A stretch of 64,000 nucleotides of DNA from Anseranas semipalmata (lineage: Eukaryota > Chordata > Aves > Anseriformes > Anseranatidae). Shown here one piece after another: positions 12,900-26,082 of this stretch. The translations under genes were made by a program, and so were the position numbers. The stretch lies in NCBI GenBank assembly GCA_013399115.1, contig VXAA01006451.1, positions 124,001 through 188,000 on the forward strand, given 5' to 3'. Position 1 is the first letter of the stretch; each line of letters starts with the position of its first letter. The notes under the pieces are model-generated. The model saw nothing but the letters and a program-made list of their open reading frames with translations, had not been told where the DNA came from and did not search any database.

Positions 12900-13110
12900 A
12901 AGGATAAGCTTGACAGATGACCTTGTTTGCATGCAAATTAGTTACTTTAAATACTCTTTATCTTTTATATAGAATTAATGTACTGGGGACCTAATGGCCA
13001 ATAGAGAGCAAACTCTTAAGTATATTTTGCACTGTTTTGTCCTGCCACACCCGATAAATTAAACTAATCCTTATTAGAATACATTGTATCATTAGCATCT
13101 CTTCCAATTT
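12900..13110. promoter_or_regulatory. Candidate conserved non-coding element with a POU octamer
   Basis: This stretch contains a 12-bp palindrome TTTGCATGCAAA at 12926-12937 that overlaps a canonical octamer ATGCAAAT (12931-12938), followed directly by an AATTAG homeodomain-type site, a GGCCAATAG stretch near 12997 and a CCACACCC box near 13045. The cluster is seen in the sequence. That it is an enhancer is inference; a conservation test would decide. Confidence 0.25.
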
Positions 13111-14329
13111 TAATTTCTTAGGGACAGAAGAAATTGCACTCGTGTCCTAGTTTTTAATTTTAAAGAAAACCTTCTCAAAGCTTAGGCAGACAAAAGTGGG
13201 CATGGGGACAGGGAGAAGGTACAGGAAGAGTGGCTAGGGAGTCCTTCCAACAGCTGGCAGAGCTGCATGGTTGAAATGCATGGTGTAAATAGAGGCTTTG
13301 TGAAAGTCAGAATAAATGTTCCATTGACTTTAGGGTCAGGATTTCTCCCTTTGTTGTTCAAAGCACCAAGAAAATTAAGAGCTGATTCTGTACAGTTATT
13401 TATGTGTAGTCGCTAGCTAATAAATAACAGAACTCCATATGTCTGCTCAAGGACAGATAATATCATGGAAACAAAAGGCTGGAAGGGTCTTCACATTCTC
13501 TCAAATCCAGGCAACCATATTTTATAATCTCATCTCTACCTAAAATAAATGATTTTTTTTACTTCTTTTCTCTTTTCTTTTTTGTTTCCCACTGATCCTA
13601 ATGGGTGGTTATTCCTGAATGTCAGTCCTCTGATTTGGAAGGTTGTATTTTCACAAATAAGTTAGTATGCTCAGAATCAGAAATTCTGCTTTTATAAGAG
13701 CACCAAAGATTTTTTAGGAAGTTTAAAATGCCCTAAAGATGTCATTGCTGTTTCTCAATATTACTGCCAGACAAGCTAGCAGTATCTGTCAGATCTTTCT
13801 TAGAGTCCCGAGATGAAAAATACTGAATAGCATAAAAGGAGACAATCTCTGTTTAAGAAACAATTGAGTTCATCTCTTGGTTTCTCACACATCTGAAAGA
13901 GAGAGACCTGCTTGATTTATAGGCATGCTTTGAAATGAATTATTTTACTATGAAACAATAACTTGTAATTGTTGTGTCAAATAAATGCTGAGATGAAGCC
14001 GAGAAACAATTCTGATTCAGGCTTCCTTTCTCCTTGATAAACTTCTCCTGTGGCCTGAATGTATTTCACCAGATTCCTCCTTGCTTTTGGCATGTTTGTA
14101 TCACTTGGCATTTTTATGAAGCAAAATTTATTTTCCTCTTAAAAATAGCTTGTTCATCACTCTTTGATTTCCCCTGCTACTTTGCAATACTTCTACTGAT
14201 AAATCTGTTCATTTCGCCTGTGTTAGAGATGCAAAGATTTTTACAGCAGCCACATTTTTAAAAAGTCTTTCATTTAAAGTGGTTATGAGTCTGAGGAAGG
14301 TCTCAGCCTTTTAGCTTTATTTAACATAT
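13111..14329. other. Unique AT-rich DNA with no gene
   Basis: Contains pyrimidine-rich runs (for example 13552-13590) but no supported exon, repeat or RNA gene. Confidence 0.6.
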
Positions 14330-14430
14330 TTGTTCTGTAGTGCCTAAATGTCAGGCAGATGAGCCCTACTATGTTAGGTTCTGTATGAGGAAAAGTAATT
14401 ATAGTCCCTTAAGCCATTTGTAAAGCAAAG
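14330..14430 (-). repeat. Ancient amniote interspersed-repeat remnant
   Basis: The + strand segment around TAGTGCCTAAATG (14339), GAGCCCTACTATGTTAGG (14361) and CTGTATGAGG resembles the 'gcgcctagaggcccca..attgtgctaggcgctgtacaa' block of an old reptile/bird repeat whose other blocks seem present at 45.7 kb. The match is diverged and assigned by eye. Confidence 0.3.
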
Positions 14431-17400
14431 TATAACAGGGAAGTGAGGAAAGCCAGCAAGGTGGGCTTCATAAAGGAAATGGTAGTGAAAACAGAGTAAC
14501 AAATACATATGCTCATAATTTTGAAGTGGGAAATACCAATAACATAGGAAATCATCCCCAAAGTAGGAGATCTGAAGAGCATTGCATATAGAATGGTTTT
14601 GCTTCTTCCTATCCAGAGACCTTCACATTCATAGTGGCTTGGCTACAGTTCAGAACTATTTCTCACAGCTAGAAATGTTATCAATAACCTCCAGGATAAC
14701 ATGGTCTCTGCAAAGCCATGTTTGGAAGGTTTTTTGTTGTTGTTGTTGTTGTTTTTACAGGGAATATACTGTTTTAAAGCTTTCAGTGCTATTCCAGCTT
14801 GAATTAAATAGCCCAGTTCATTTTAAATATTGATTTTTTAAAAAATAGTATCACAACTTAAATCATCACACGTTTCCTACAGAATTCTTTTGTTTTGTGG
14901 CTACAGCCTCTGCAAGCAAGAAACTGCATACCAGTCAATGGTAAAACCAAGACCTGGTCAAATGTGATCAGAAAAATAGAAGATGCTGTTCAGCAGGGAC
15001 AAATGCAAAGGGCAAGTTGATCCGGTGTTATAGAAAGAGAAATGTGGCTGGCAAAATAGGTGAAATATTTACTTGTGTTCACTACTAGGGAGGTTTCATG
15101 TGGCACAGTGACCAGTTTGGGATGTGACACCTTAAGAAAGATGCAGTTTGACTGAGGACAGCCTAGCACGCAGCAATGTGATCAGTCAGAGGTCTGGAAA
15201 GGCTGATTTACAGAGAAACTGGGAGGGAATAGAGATGACTTAGCCTGAAAAACAAATGACTGAAGAGGGCTATGGCAGAGTCTAACATATGTAAGAGGCT
15301 GTTGTGAAGGAAAGAGAATAATAGTTTTCAGTGTTTGCAGTAGGATAGGCAGAAAGTAGTTGGCGTGATTTGCAAAACGGCTGACTTAGGCTTGGTATTC
15401 AAACATACTGGTATTGCAAGAAGGTATTCTCAGCTACCATGTGGGTATAATACCTGAATAATCAGGACAGCTCGAAATTTCTCCTTGATTTCCTTTACTT
15501 CTTCTTAAGTGTCGGTATATACTTTCAAAGTATAGCACCTTATTTAGCCAGCAGGGCTATATAATAAAGAGAAAACTGCATTTTCTTATCCAGAGTCTAA
15601 ACTCATATTAACTTTCCCACAGCGTTTACTCCAGCCTGCATCAGCCCAAGGGAAGTGGAGCCCTGAGACTATAATCGTGCACAGGCCATTGCACATGCAG
15701 GTACTATAGGGCAGCTATAAAGCAAACAGCATGTTGGGCTTTAAAGTTGCCTTAGGAAAGCCAGTAAGAAACTGGTTCAGGAATGAGATCATCAGGAAGA
15801 TGCACTCCGTGGGGCTTTTCACGTGCAATCCTACTGACAAGGACCAGAGTGTTCATTAAGGGAACACCAAACGCTCTGTGATCGTTTCCTGGGCAGTAGA
15901 CAGTAAGGTGTGTCACACAGTCACAGGGTAGCTGGTAGATGAGTGGGGAGGGGACCTCTGAGAGCTTCTGGTCCACTGCACAGGCAGGGTCAGCTAGAGC
16001 ACTGTGCCCAGGAAGGTGTTTGATTTGACATTTTATCTAAATTTAAGTACATTTCAGAGCATATGTTTCCTTTAACTGGGAAAAAGAGCACCAGGTAGCT
16101 AATGGAGGGCACAGCACATTCTCAATTTTAATTGTAGTCACAGGAAGTAGAGGATGCTTGCCATATTTAGGATGAGACTCCTTGTCAGGAGGGGATTGTA
16201 TGATTTAGCCCATTATTTTTGCATGAGTGTATTTTCAATTGAACATATTGGGTAGAGAATTCCCTCTACCGCTATCCATATGTCCCCAGAGAAACTACTA
16301 CAAGATAAATGGGAGTATTTCAAAAATTATATTCTTAGTCATAGAGTTAACAATACTGAAATTTGAAGGAGCCAAACCTTTGGTTTTATTAATGTGCTAG
16401 CTTCACAAAAAGATGATTTTCACAGCTTTTCAAATATTTCCTTAGACTTGTTTCTCGAACAGGAATGTTTTCTATACTTGTTTTGCAATTAAGGTTAGAC
16501 CATGGTTCCTCAAAACTTACATCAATTTTTGTCTAAACTATGTCAAGAAGTGATGAGCAATTCAGGAAGAAGTCTTCTTCTGCTAACTGGAATATCATTT
16601 TTAGAGAGATAAAAATACATTAGACTTATGACAGAGAAGAAGTATGGAATGACTGTGATGTATATTAATCTAATCTATGCAGAAACTGGAATGAAACTGT
16701 CCAACTGACATGAAATGGAAATGTCGCTGTTACATCATAAATATTTAACCTGTCACTTGAATAATAAGCAGACACTCAACTTGGTGCTTGGATCTTTGTG
16801 TCTGTGGAGAGGAACCTGCTGTAAATTTTTTTTCATAACCTGAAAGAGGGGTAAGACAACTTTTTCAGATTTGTAATATTTTTATTTCCACCTCCAGAAG
16901 AACTCTCTCCTGATATCTGCTGGCACGTTTGACTGGCATGTTTATGTACAAATTCATTCCAGTTGAACCAAGAAGGGCTCCACTCTGCTAAGTCATTATG
17001 CGGGCTTACTCATTACCCAGCAGTGTCCCATGTGCCAATTCAGAGCCGTCTGCCACCCCACGTAACCTCTGTTTTGCCCATTTCAGAGCATCAGGGGCAG
17101 AGAGCACTGAGAGACGGACCTGGCTTCTGCTATCTCCCGTGTATCACCAGAGCAAAGCGCAGCTGTGCATCTGTCTCTGCGCAATGTAAGGCTGTGAAGA
17201 GTAAGCCTCGACTGCTGTTGGTGGGTAAATTGGCAGTCAGTCAGTCACAGATACAAGTGGAAGCCAAATCTGATGAGCACGTTGTGGCTGACTATGCATT
17301 TGAGAGTAATAGAGAGACCACTCAGGAGAAGACAACGAAGAGATTGCAAAGGTGGCTTGCAGAGCTTTAAACAGTTAACTGATTAAGATAAATGAGGAAA

Positions 17401-20400
17401 GAGGACAGCTTGACTTGCAGATTCAAGCTGGATTTTGCAAGGCAGGTGGTAGTCAGTAAAAGGATATTTCTCTTCTAAATAGCACGCATGAGCTGGAGCC
17501 ACTGAGTCACCAAAAAATGGAAACCTGGGATGCCATTTTTATCAAGTTCACTGTCAGAGCAGAACTGCATTTGTACCTGATTAAATAATATGACTTTTCA
17601 CACTGAACTGACATCAAAGACAAATTTCAGTCAGATACTTGTTCTTAGTCGCTGTAAAAATGTTGAATGGATACCGAAAAGGGAAACCATATCACTTTAT
17701 TTTCTATAGTATCTTTCATACATATTTCTGTTACTATTGTACATTGACTCTATTCACTTCAGTAAGGGTTAGTGAAAACAGGACTCAATGGAGTCAGAAA
17801 TATATTTTTTCAGAGGGTAGGGAATAAAGACACATGAAAGAGTAACAAAATTTCGGACAAAATGTTAGGCTGGAGTCAATAACAGAAGGGCAGAGATTGC
17901 TGAGGAGAGCTGTCAGACTAACACGGGTGGATTTAAAGGGAGGAGTCGAGAGAGTGTCAGTTACAGGTAAGTAGAGAAAGGGTGCAAGTCTGATATTTGC
18001 TGTCTCATGCAGATGGCTAGAAAAATGCATTTACAGTAGCTCAAAAAATCAATGAAATTAAGTTAAAATAACTTTTGTATAAATCAGACGAGATTTTTAT
18101 TTTTAAGCTTGATCAGGACTGGATAGAGAAGACTGCCTTGTCTGACTTGGCAGGCTTTTTCCCTGGGGGTTTCCTGGGAAGAATCATGGGAATTCTTAGT
18201 AAAACTTTGTTCTAATGTAACCTTCTTAAACCAAAGTGCTGCCTACTGCAAGGCAGAAATAATTGTGTTAGGCTTATTTTCATATAACAATTCCTACATT
18301 AATTTTTTGTCTTCCCTGAGAAGTTATCACCCCAGACATGTATGCAATTTCTTTAGAAGAACCTCTGTGTGCATGTGCCACAGTTTCAGTTTGGTTGACC
18401 TAAACAAGTTCATTCCCTCTCTGAGGGAGTGTGTGTGACTTTTTAGGCAAATCTGACTCCTTTAATTTTCTTGTTCTCTTTAACCTTTTCCTGTCCTAGA
18501 ATCCTTCATATCATCCTGTGTAAAGAAGGATAGTAAAATGGTCATTGTGAGCCATCCTGGCTGTTTTTTTTCCAACATATACCCAATTACTTTGAATACA
18601 ATATACTGTACTGCAAAAAAAACATCATTACTAACATATATTGATAAGTACTAAAAGCAGATCCATATCTGTCAGTTCTCTCAGCTTTGTTATCTACAAA
18701 CTTCTATGCAAATATGGCACATTTCTATACTGATTTTTTGTTCAGAAATTAGCTTCACTGCTATTACCAAAATGAAAACCAAAAAAACATCTGGCACACT
18801 AATTTGCCAGATGCTATATCCTAAGAATCCAACATCATCCTAATGATGATACAATTTTGCAATAATAAAGATCTGTAAGTCTTGTTAGAGGAGCAGTTTC
18901 AATTATTTTAGCATATCAAAGTCAGCAAATTATTAAATACCAAGATGCTCTAATTTATGCCATGTTTATATGCATCATCTTTCTGAAGTCTTCAGCTCTC
19001 ATCTCTAATTTCTGTATGTATTTAGTTTCTATATTGGCGTTCTCTCTGAGTCACTATCTTTTTTTTTTTTCCTTTGGCCTTTTTATCCTCTTCTCTAATT
19101 TAATTCCTGCTGTTATCGTCTTGACATGCATCTTAGTAAAGCTGGTCAATTAAAAGAAAAGTTTACTTGACATCATTTGGTCACCCCAATACAATTTAAT
19201 CAAACAGATCTAGAAATAATATTTTACTCATTTTTTTTACCTGCCTCTTACTGAATCCCTCTGAGCAAGTCAGCATGCTTAAGGTTCCTCTTTATAACCA
19301 ACACCCAACGAGACCTGAAAATGCTGAACATTCCTCTGTTGGTGGCCTAGAAATAAATGCCCAGAAGTCAATAGCCATAGGACTGGGAGTGAGAAACAAC
19401 TGAGGATAAAGAGCTGGGCAGCATGAAAATAAATGCTCGTCTTGTTGACCTAATCTATGATATAAGTCTTCTAAAATCCTATATTAGCAGCCAGTGTCTA
19501 TGAGGAGACTATCTTTGCCTGGCCTTTGTCAACAGAAATATCACAAGACTTTACCACAAAGCTGTTACAAACTCTGTTCCACACTTCTAGCACATCCAGC
19601 TCTTCCCCAAAAGTTTACAACAGTCATAACTGCAAAGCTATTGACTTTCTGTTGCTGTTTGCAGCTAGGATGTTCTCACTGAAGAATCTGATGCAGTAGC
19701 AAGGAATGGTGAAACAGGGGCAGGAAAGCTGTGAGCTGTTCATTGAAGCAGTGCACATGCTCTTTATGAAACACATTCTAAGCAGCTTTCTAACAAGGAA
19801 ATAGATCTATTTCTAATCAATAAGAGAAATGATGATCAAAATACAATGTATAATTATATGTATGAAATAGACACACTCACCAAAGAAGCCATCGTGGTTG
19901 GCAAAGAACTGACTTATGTATGGGTAGTAAAAATAGGTGTAAGAGGAGCATAGAGAGTGAATGAATAACTCAGAAGAAAAAAAAAAAAAACAGGAATAAC
20001 CATATGGAAGTTTATGAGCAGTCTGGGAAAAGCAGCATCATGATAGACCTGGTTGTACTTTTAACTATGGCTGACAAAGAAAACCTCAGAATCACAAGGT
20101 GTTATCTGACAAGAGTTATGTGGATTAATAGACTGGGTTGTTAGTACTGCGCAGAGTGGGTTCTGACGTGTTGTTTCGTACAATACCTGGTTTTGGAGGT
20201 ATTCTTCATTTGTGACAAATAGATCTGGGCTGGTGGAGAACCCCATCTCCAGTTCATACTTCATCTGAAATCCTGCTTTGTCTCCCCTCATCTTATTTTT
20301 GTTACTCCCATCACAAAGGGGTTTCAGGCAGGGGCCTGAAACGAAGGAGAAGGATGGGATGTGGTGGTGAGATGTGATATAAAAGTGGGGAATGAGGGCA

Positions 20401-21375
20401 GGTGGGTGGTAAGTGAGGACAGGAGACCTGGAATACAGAAAACACAGGTGGACCAAGGTGGAGAGCAAGCTGAAGGTAAGAATGGAGGATTTGATTTGGA
20501 AAAAAAAAAAAAAAAGTAAAGCAGAAGGACTAGGGGAAGCAGCTGAAAAGAGACAGCCCAGAGAGCAGGGTTTGCAGGCCAAATCAGGCTGTGAGGTTGT
20601 GAGAGCCTTCTTACCAAGGCTGGAATGCCACGAGGAAACCACGTGGGCGTCGTTGTGGTCACATTAGAGGAATCCTGTTACCCAGTCTTTATATCTTTAG
20701 AAAACAGGAGCACGCGTAGACACTAGGACTCTTGTGAACAACAGAAGGGTGCCAGCAAATTCAGTACCATGTGCCTTCTTTCAGTAGTTTCTGACTTGAC
20801 ACTGCAAAAGCTCCAATAGAAATGTTCATTTTCACTCTTAATGCAGATCCCCACTGAAAACCTTTGCCATCTTAACTCTGCTGCCTTATATGATAGTGTA
20901 AGGAGACTCCTCTCAGCATCTTGGTCTCTTAACAAATACCTTCCTCTTGATTCAGATGTGCTGGTGGATGTGGGAGCTCCCAGATGCTAGTTTTCATCTT
21001 GCTCTTTGAGGCTGCCATCCCATGAATCTACTGGCAAAGCGGACTGTGACTGCACACTAAAATTCTTAAGGCAGAGTCAGCTAGCTTGCCTTAGTCACCA
21101 AGTTCAGACCCCACAAATAAAAACTCAGTGTAAAGGAATATGTTCTCTTACAATAGTCCCTCGGTAACTCAAGTTTTATCTTGAGGATTCAATGATCCAC
21201 CATCTCATCTTTTGAAATATACAACATATGTGGCTAATAACATGCAGAAATAACTTTTTATAATTACATTTCCCAAAATACTATACAAATCTATACCTAG
21301 CCTATCAGAATATATGCAGATCTCTTATTTGTATGTCTTTTAAGAGTTGTTAGGGTAACTGTACTTTATTCAGTA
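14431..21375. other. Unique AT-rich DNA with simple repeats
   Basis: A (TTG)n run lies at about 14731-14755, an A-run at about 19978-19990 and another at about 20500-20515. A 135-codon + strand frame at 16963-17370 begins with TTG and has no recognisable domain. A 193-codon minus-strand frame at 20061-20642 sits opposite a purine-rich strand and runs through the A-tract at 20500 as a phenylalanine run, which argues against coding. A consensus CAG|GTAAGT donor occurs near 17966, but I found no good acceptor with it. Confidence 0.5.
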
Positions 21376-21420
21376 TTACCAGTGATTATTATTCAGATTA
21401 TTATTCAGATTACCAGTGAT
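21376..21420. repeat. Short nested tandem duplication
   Basis: The 12-base unit GATTATTATTCA occurs twice in tandem (21384-21395 and 21396-21407), and the pair is flanked by two copies of ATTACCAGTGAT (about 21376 and 21409). It is read directly from the sequence and is probably slippage-derived. Confidence 0.85.
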
Positions 21421-24400
21421 ATATCACCGTACTAGCAGATGGGGAGGGAACTAATAATGCTTTTAAAAAAATAAATAATTAAAATGAGAGCTGTGAGACT
21501 ACTTCAAAATGCCATTATGAAAATACATTCTAATGAAATTAGTTCAGTCTGGTATTTGAAAGTTTATTTGCTCTCATGAATATTCATAGAAGCTGCATTT
21601 TTCATAGCAATAACATTCCTTAAAAATTTTAAAATTAATCCTGCCAATATGTGTTTGCCCTGAAAGTCCTGTGAATTCTCAGATGACTGTGTTTGCATGA
21701 ATTTTCACTTGTGACAAAACTTACTCGAGTCCTTTTCCTTTTTCTTATGTCTGATTGGGTGATGGAGACAACCAAATGGATACCCTGGGATTTAAGAAGG
21801 TAGAAGCAACGTATAAACAGCACATTGCAAGTAAAGAATGCCACAAGCAAGGCTGGCCCGAGACAGTTAATGAGCAAGCTATGGGCAAGAATATGATCAC
21901 ATAAAATCCTTTCTAAACAATGTTAGCCAGAATATTTTGTAGAAATGAAATCAAATGATTCCTATGGCCAAGTAGCAAACACAAAAAGAAGGGGCTTTTA
22001 TTAAATTCATTGTTCAGCCACCTATAACTAAAAACTGAAATAGTGTCCATTTCTCATTTCCTGAAATATTTTATCGGTGCCTTAGGATGATGAACTCTTT
22101 TGCTGTAACCTGTGTGGTATGAGCAACAGATTGCCTTAGCACATTACTAACAGACTTCAGGAAATGGCTTTTAATAAACTTAATGCATTTGTGACAAGCT
22201 GTTTATAATTCTCACAAAAATCCGGCATTGTTTCCCAGTATGTGATAAAGCCTTAATTCTTGCAAACAATGCCTGAATCTAGTATCAGTATTAGGTTGCT
22301 CCCTTGCTTTGGTCTCAGAGTGACAGTGCACACACAGGTTTTTGCTGCCCTAGGAACTAAAATCAAAGTTGAAACAAACCACAGTCAGCAAAGGATCTGG
22401 AATGGGAACTTTGAAAAGCTGGAACAGGGCTTGGTGTCCTGTGATTTGCTTTTAGATTCATGCTTTTCCCCACTCCAGCTTTTCTAGAGTTCATATGTAA
22501 ATGCAGTGGGTATTCCTCTAACCTTTATTATGTTATTGCCAAGATAAGTAGCTGGATGATCACCTGCATAGTTTTTGGGTGATCACGTAGCCTGTGTTGT
22601 AAACAGCTTCCAGAAATGAGTATCAAAGAAAGCCTATTCACCAATAGGTGAAATTCTAACATAATCAGGTTGAAAAGTATGTAATCAAGGGAAGAAGAGG
22701 GAAGAGTGAAGAGGAAGGGGGCCATATGTGCTCATGAGGAAATGAGGGTTAACTGAAGATTCACCCACAGAAAAGCTATATGGCAAAGCAACATGAATAA
22801 TTTGAACTTTTATCTCAGAAGAATGGAGCTAAGAAACTTCTGACCAGGCAGAAAATATGTCTGTTTCACTAAAAATTAAGCAATCTTGTCTTGTTCGTGT
22901 GAATACATGGAATCACCTATTCAAAAAAAAAATCATCACTGTTTATTTTCCAAGAGAAAAATTGCTTTCTTAGCACAAAATATATAAATAATCCTGGAGG
23001 ACAAAGTAGTTCTAGCATGAAGTTTTACTTCCCCAACCTATTCTATAGCCTCAGAATTATGCATACTCTTGGATTAGACTTAAAATGGGGAGCTTACATT
23101 CTTATCATTTTAATGTTAACATCTCCCAGAGCCACTGCCTGAGTTTGTGTCCTACCTGCTAGCTATTATGTAAAAGACTGTGGCAGGATTACTGGCTGCC
23201 TTTTAAATGAGCAAATGTGCTCTCTGCAGCAGCTAGACCCAGGGTGGACTCTTATCCCTCACTGGTAGAGAAATCTTATATCTACCTAAGCAAGGCACTG
23301 ACCTGCAGCCAGTTAACTTCTTTGCAAGCGTTGCGATACCCAATTTGCGCAGGTTCTCAGCCCGACCACTGGCCTCCAGTCGCTCTGTGCCTCAATCATC
23401 TCCTTGTGGTAATTCTCTACTTCCTACAAATTTTAAAATTAAAGAAGTGTTACAGACTTTAAGGCACGAGATAGGGGTGGGAGCTGTGGAAGTACCTAAA
23501 ATAGATGCACAAAAAAGACAGATTAGTCAACAATAAATTACCCCACAATCACTGATAAGTTTTGTAGCAACTTCTTGATTTTTTACTGAAAGTCAGTATT
23601 TGATTTTGCTGAGAGTCATAATCAAACTCTACTGAATTCTTTCATTTTGTGTATTTTTTCCTATCTGATCCTGCTGATATGCAACTAGCACTTAAAACTC
23701 TAATGAAAATGGTGATCATGACAGATGGAAAATCACTAAATTTCTGGGATAAATTCACTAGCTAATGGGTTTTACTGAGCACTCACTGGATCTGGTGGTA
23801 AAATATCAGTTGAGTCAGTGAGGAGGAGGAAGGAACAGGTATGTCAGTGTTAAATACCAGCATTGTTTAACCCTGGTGTACATTCTGTATTAGTACACTA
23901 GGAGGGCACAATGAGATAAAAATATCAGGTGACTGACTTTCAAATTGAATCAGTCAGGAACCTGAAGTAGCAGGAATCCTGAATGACTCTTTGCAACAGG
24001 ATCCAATTCTTTTTATGAGTGAGGCATCTTAAGATCTTGAAATGGCTTTATGGAAAGCTTTCTCCTCTGGAAGATATAGATGAATAATAAGAAGACAATC
24101 ACAAGGACAGGTAAGCTTAAAACCACCCACTTTGTTTAGAGCAGAGGAGTACCATATATTCCTGACAGGCTCTTCAGTTAGATGAGGATTTATTACAATG
24201 AAGAAATTGAGTCATGTCTTCTGATGCAGAACTGTAGGAAAGAGATATTTGAAATTATGCTTATAAATGCCAAAAAACAATCTCCTGGAACATGTAGAAA
24301 AACTAGAGCAAGTATGATAAGGCAGAAAGCCCCTCTGAAGAAATTTCTCTCAATCACATTCATTGACTACTGAAGGGTGTTATAAAATATTCCCTTTCCA

Positions 24401-26050
24401 TTCCACATAGTGCTTTGAATGTAAAAATAATTATGCAGTACCATTAAGTGCTGGGCAGATAATGAAGAAGTTTGGACCCCCACCCTCCTGACTGACTTTC
24501 ATCTGAAAGTCAACTGCTTGGCATGTATATCTAATGTCCATATAATGATGTGTCCATTTTAAGCACAGCCAGGGCCTAAAAGCTCATAGACTTCCCACCA
24601 GGCGTTTTATTTTTCAAGATCCTTTAATATACACCCTGCCCAACTATCAGAATTGTAGGTTTCGTTTAATTTAATTGGCACCAAACACAAAGAAAAGAAT
24701 CAGCTTGGGTGTTTTCCGTCAGTCTTCTCTTTTGCAACCAGACAAAAAGGACAGAGCATGGGTGATTTCAGATCAGGTTTGGTTTATTCAGAAAACCATT
24801 TCCTGCCAGGTTTCATTTGCATTTCTCAGCAAGCAAAAGCCAGGAGTTCGGCCAGCAAAAACAGGAACAAATATATGTAGAGTAGTATGAGCAAGATGCT
24901 TCAATGCTAAAAAAAAGATCTTATTTAGGGTAGTGAAACGTAGAAATTATCGCAGGGTTGGATGATGCCTGGCTCTAGTCTGGCAATGAAGGGAATGAGA
25001 AAGAATTAAGCACTCAGGATGCTGTTTCACATCTGCGATGGTTGTTAACGGGCTGCTTAGCTAGGCCTTCACGTTTGTTATTTCCCGCAAGTGTACTCAT
25101 AAGGATGGGAATGAAGGAAGCACTGGCACAACTGAGCCATCTGGTTCAGAGACAGAGATCAGCTGTCCTGGCTGAGGCCAGCAGAAGGACAGAGCCCTTC
25201 AAAGCAAGGGACAAGAAGGCACAGTGTGGCTCCCAGCTTTCTTGTTCAGTCAAATCCTTTGCATCTAGCCAGAGGCAAGGGAGCCTTCTCACCTTTAACC
25301 TTCTTGGGATGCTCACAGAAACTGAGCTTACTTTAGAGTCGATTTGGCTTAGTTCATGATTCCTTGGAAAACATGCAAAAAAAATCTTGGTTCGGATGGT
25401 TCTGCTTTGCATTTTGGCATCCAAGCAAGCAATATTTCAGTATTGCACTGTCACTCACATGTAGCACAAAGTAAAGTGACACCTTGCTTCACCAGCATGC
25501 CAGATGATTTCAATATTCCCTTCCCACCGATCTGCAAAGATAGTGGCTTGGATGACTCCTTCTCTGGGAACAGTAGTGTTACTCTGTGTGGGAAGGGAGG
25601 GTGGAAACAGCATTTTGAGCCTGGAGAAGAGATTTCTAGAACAGTCTTGAGAGGATTCTCTGTGTCATTAGGACACCATTTGCTGCTTTAAAAAAATGTA
25701 TAAATTACAATATGTCACAAGGCCAAGTAAGCCATACCTTCCTGTAGGTGACCCAGTGAAGAACTGTCAATGAGATTCTTCCTGTGTAGCACTTTAAATA
25801 TAAGCTCATCTTGCTGTATTTTTTTTTTTACATAGAGTACCTTAGTTCAGTCCCAAATGAATGGGTCAACATAGCCTATTTAGACCTACATTAGAAAGTC
25901 TCAGTATTTTTTCAACTTCTCACCCCAGGTATCATTTCCTCAAGCAATCATTTAGCACCCACATCTAGATGCTGTAGTAATTTTGAATTGATCCATTGTA
26001 AGGTAATCATTGCAGAGTCACATGAAAATTCCTTAATTGATTCATCCTGG
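21421..26050. other. Unique AT-rich DNA with no gene
   Basis: I see no supported exon, RNA gene or known repeat. Open frames of 60-111 codons (for example 25042-25359 and 25356-25691, +) lack domains and good splice sites. Confidence 0.55.
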
Positions 26051-26051
26051 A

Positions 26052-26082
26052 AATAAATAAACAAACAAACAAACAAACAAAC
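26052..26082. repeat. (AAAC)n microsatellite
   Basis: About six to seven tandem AAAC units preceded by AAAT units; no poly(A)-tailed element is recognised next to it. Confidence 0.95.

Noticed and set aside
16963..17370. 135-codon + strand frame
   Set aside because: Starts at TTG, lacks a good acceptor, and shows no family signature; a single weak hint is not enough.
20061..20642. 193-codon minus-strand open frame
   Set aside because: It lies opposite a purine-rich strand, runs through an A-tract as a phenylalanine run, and has no domain; length is explained by base composition.
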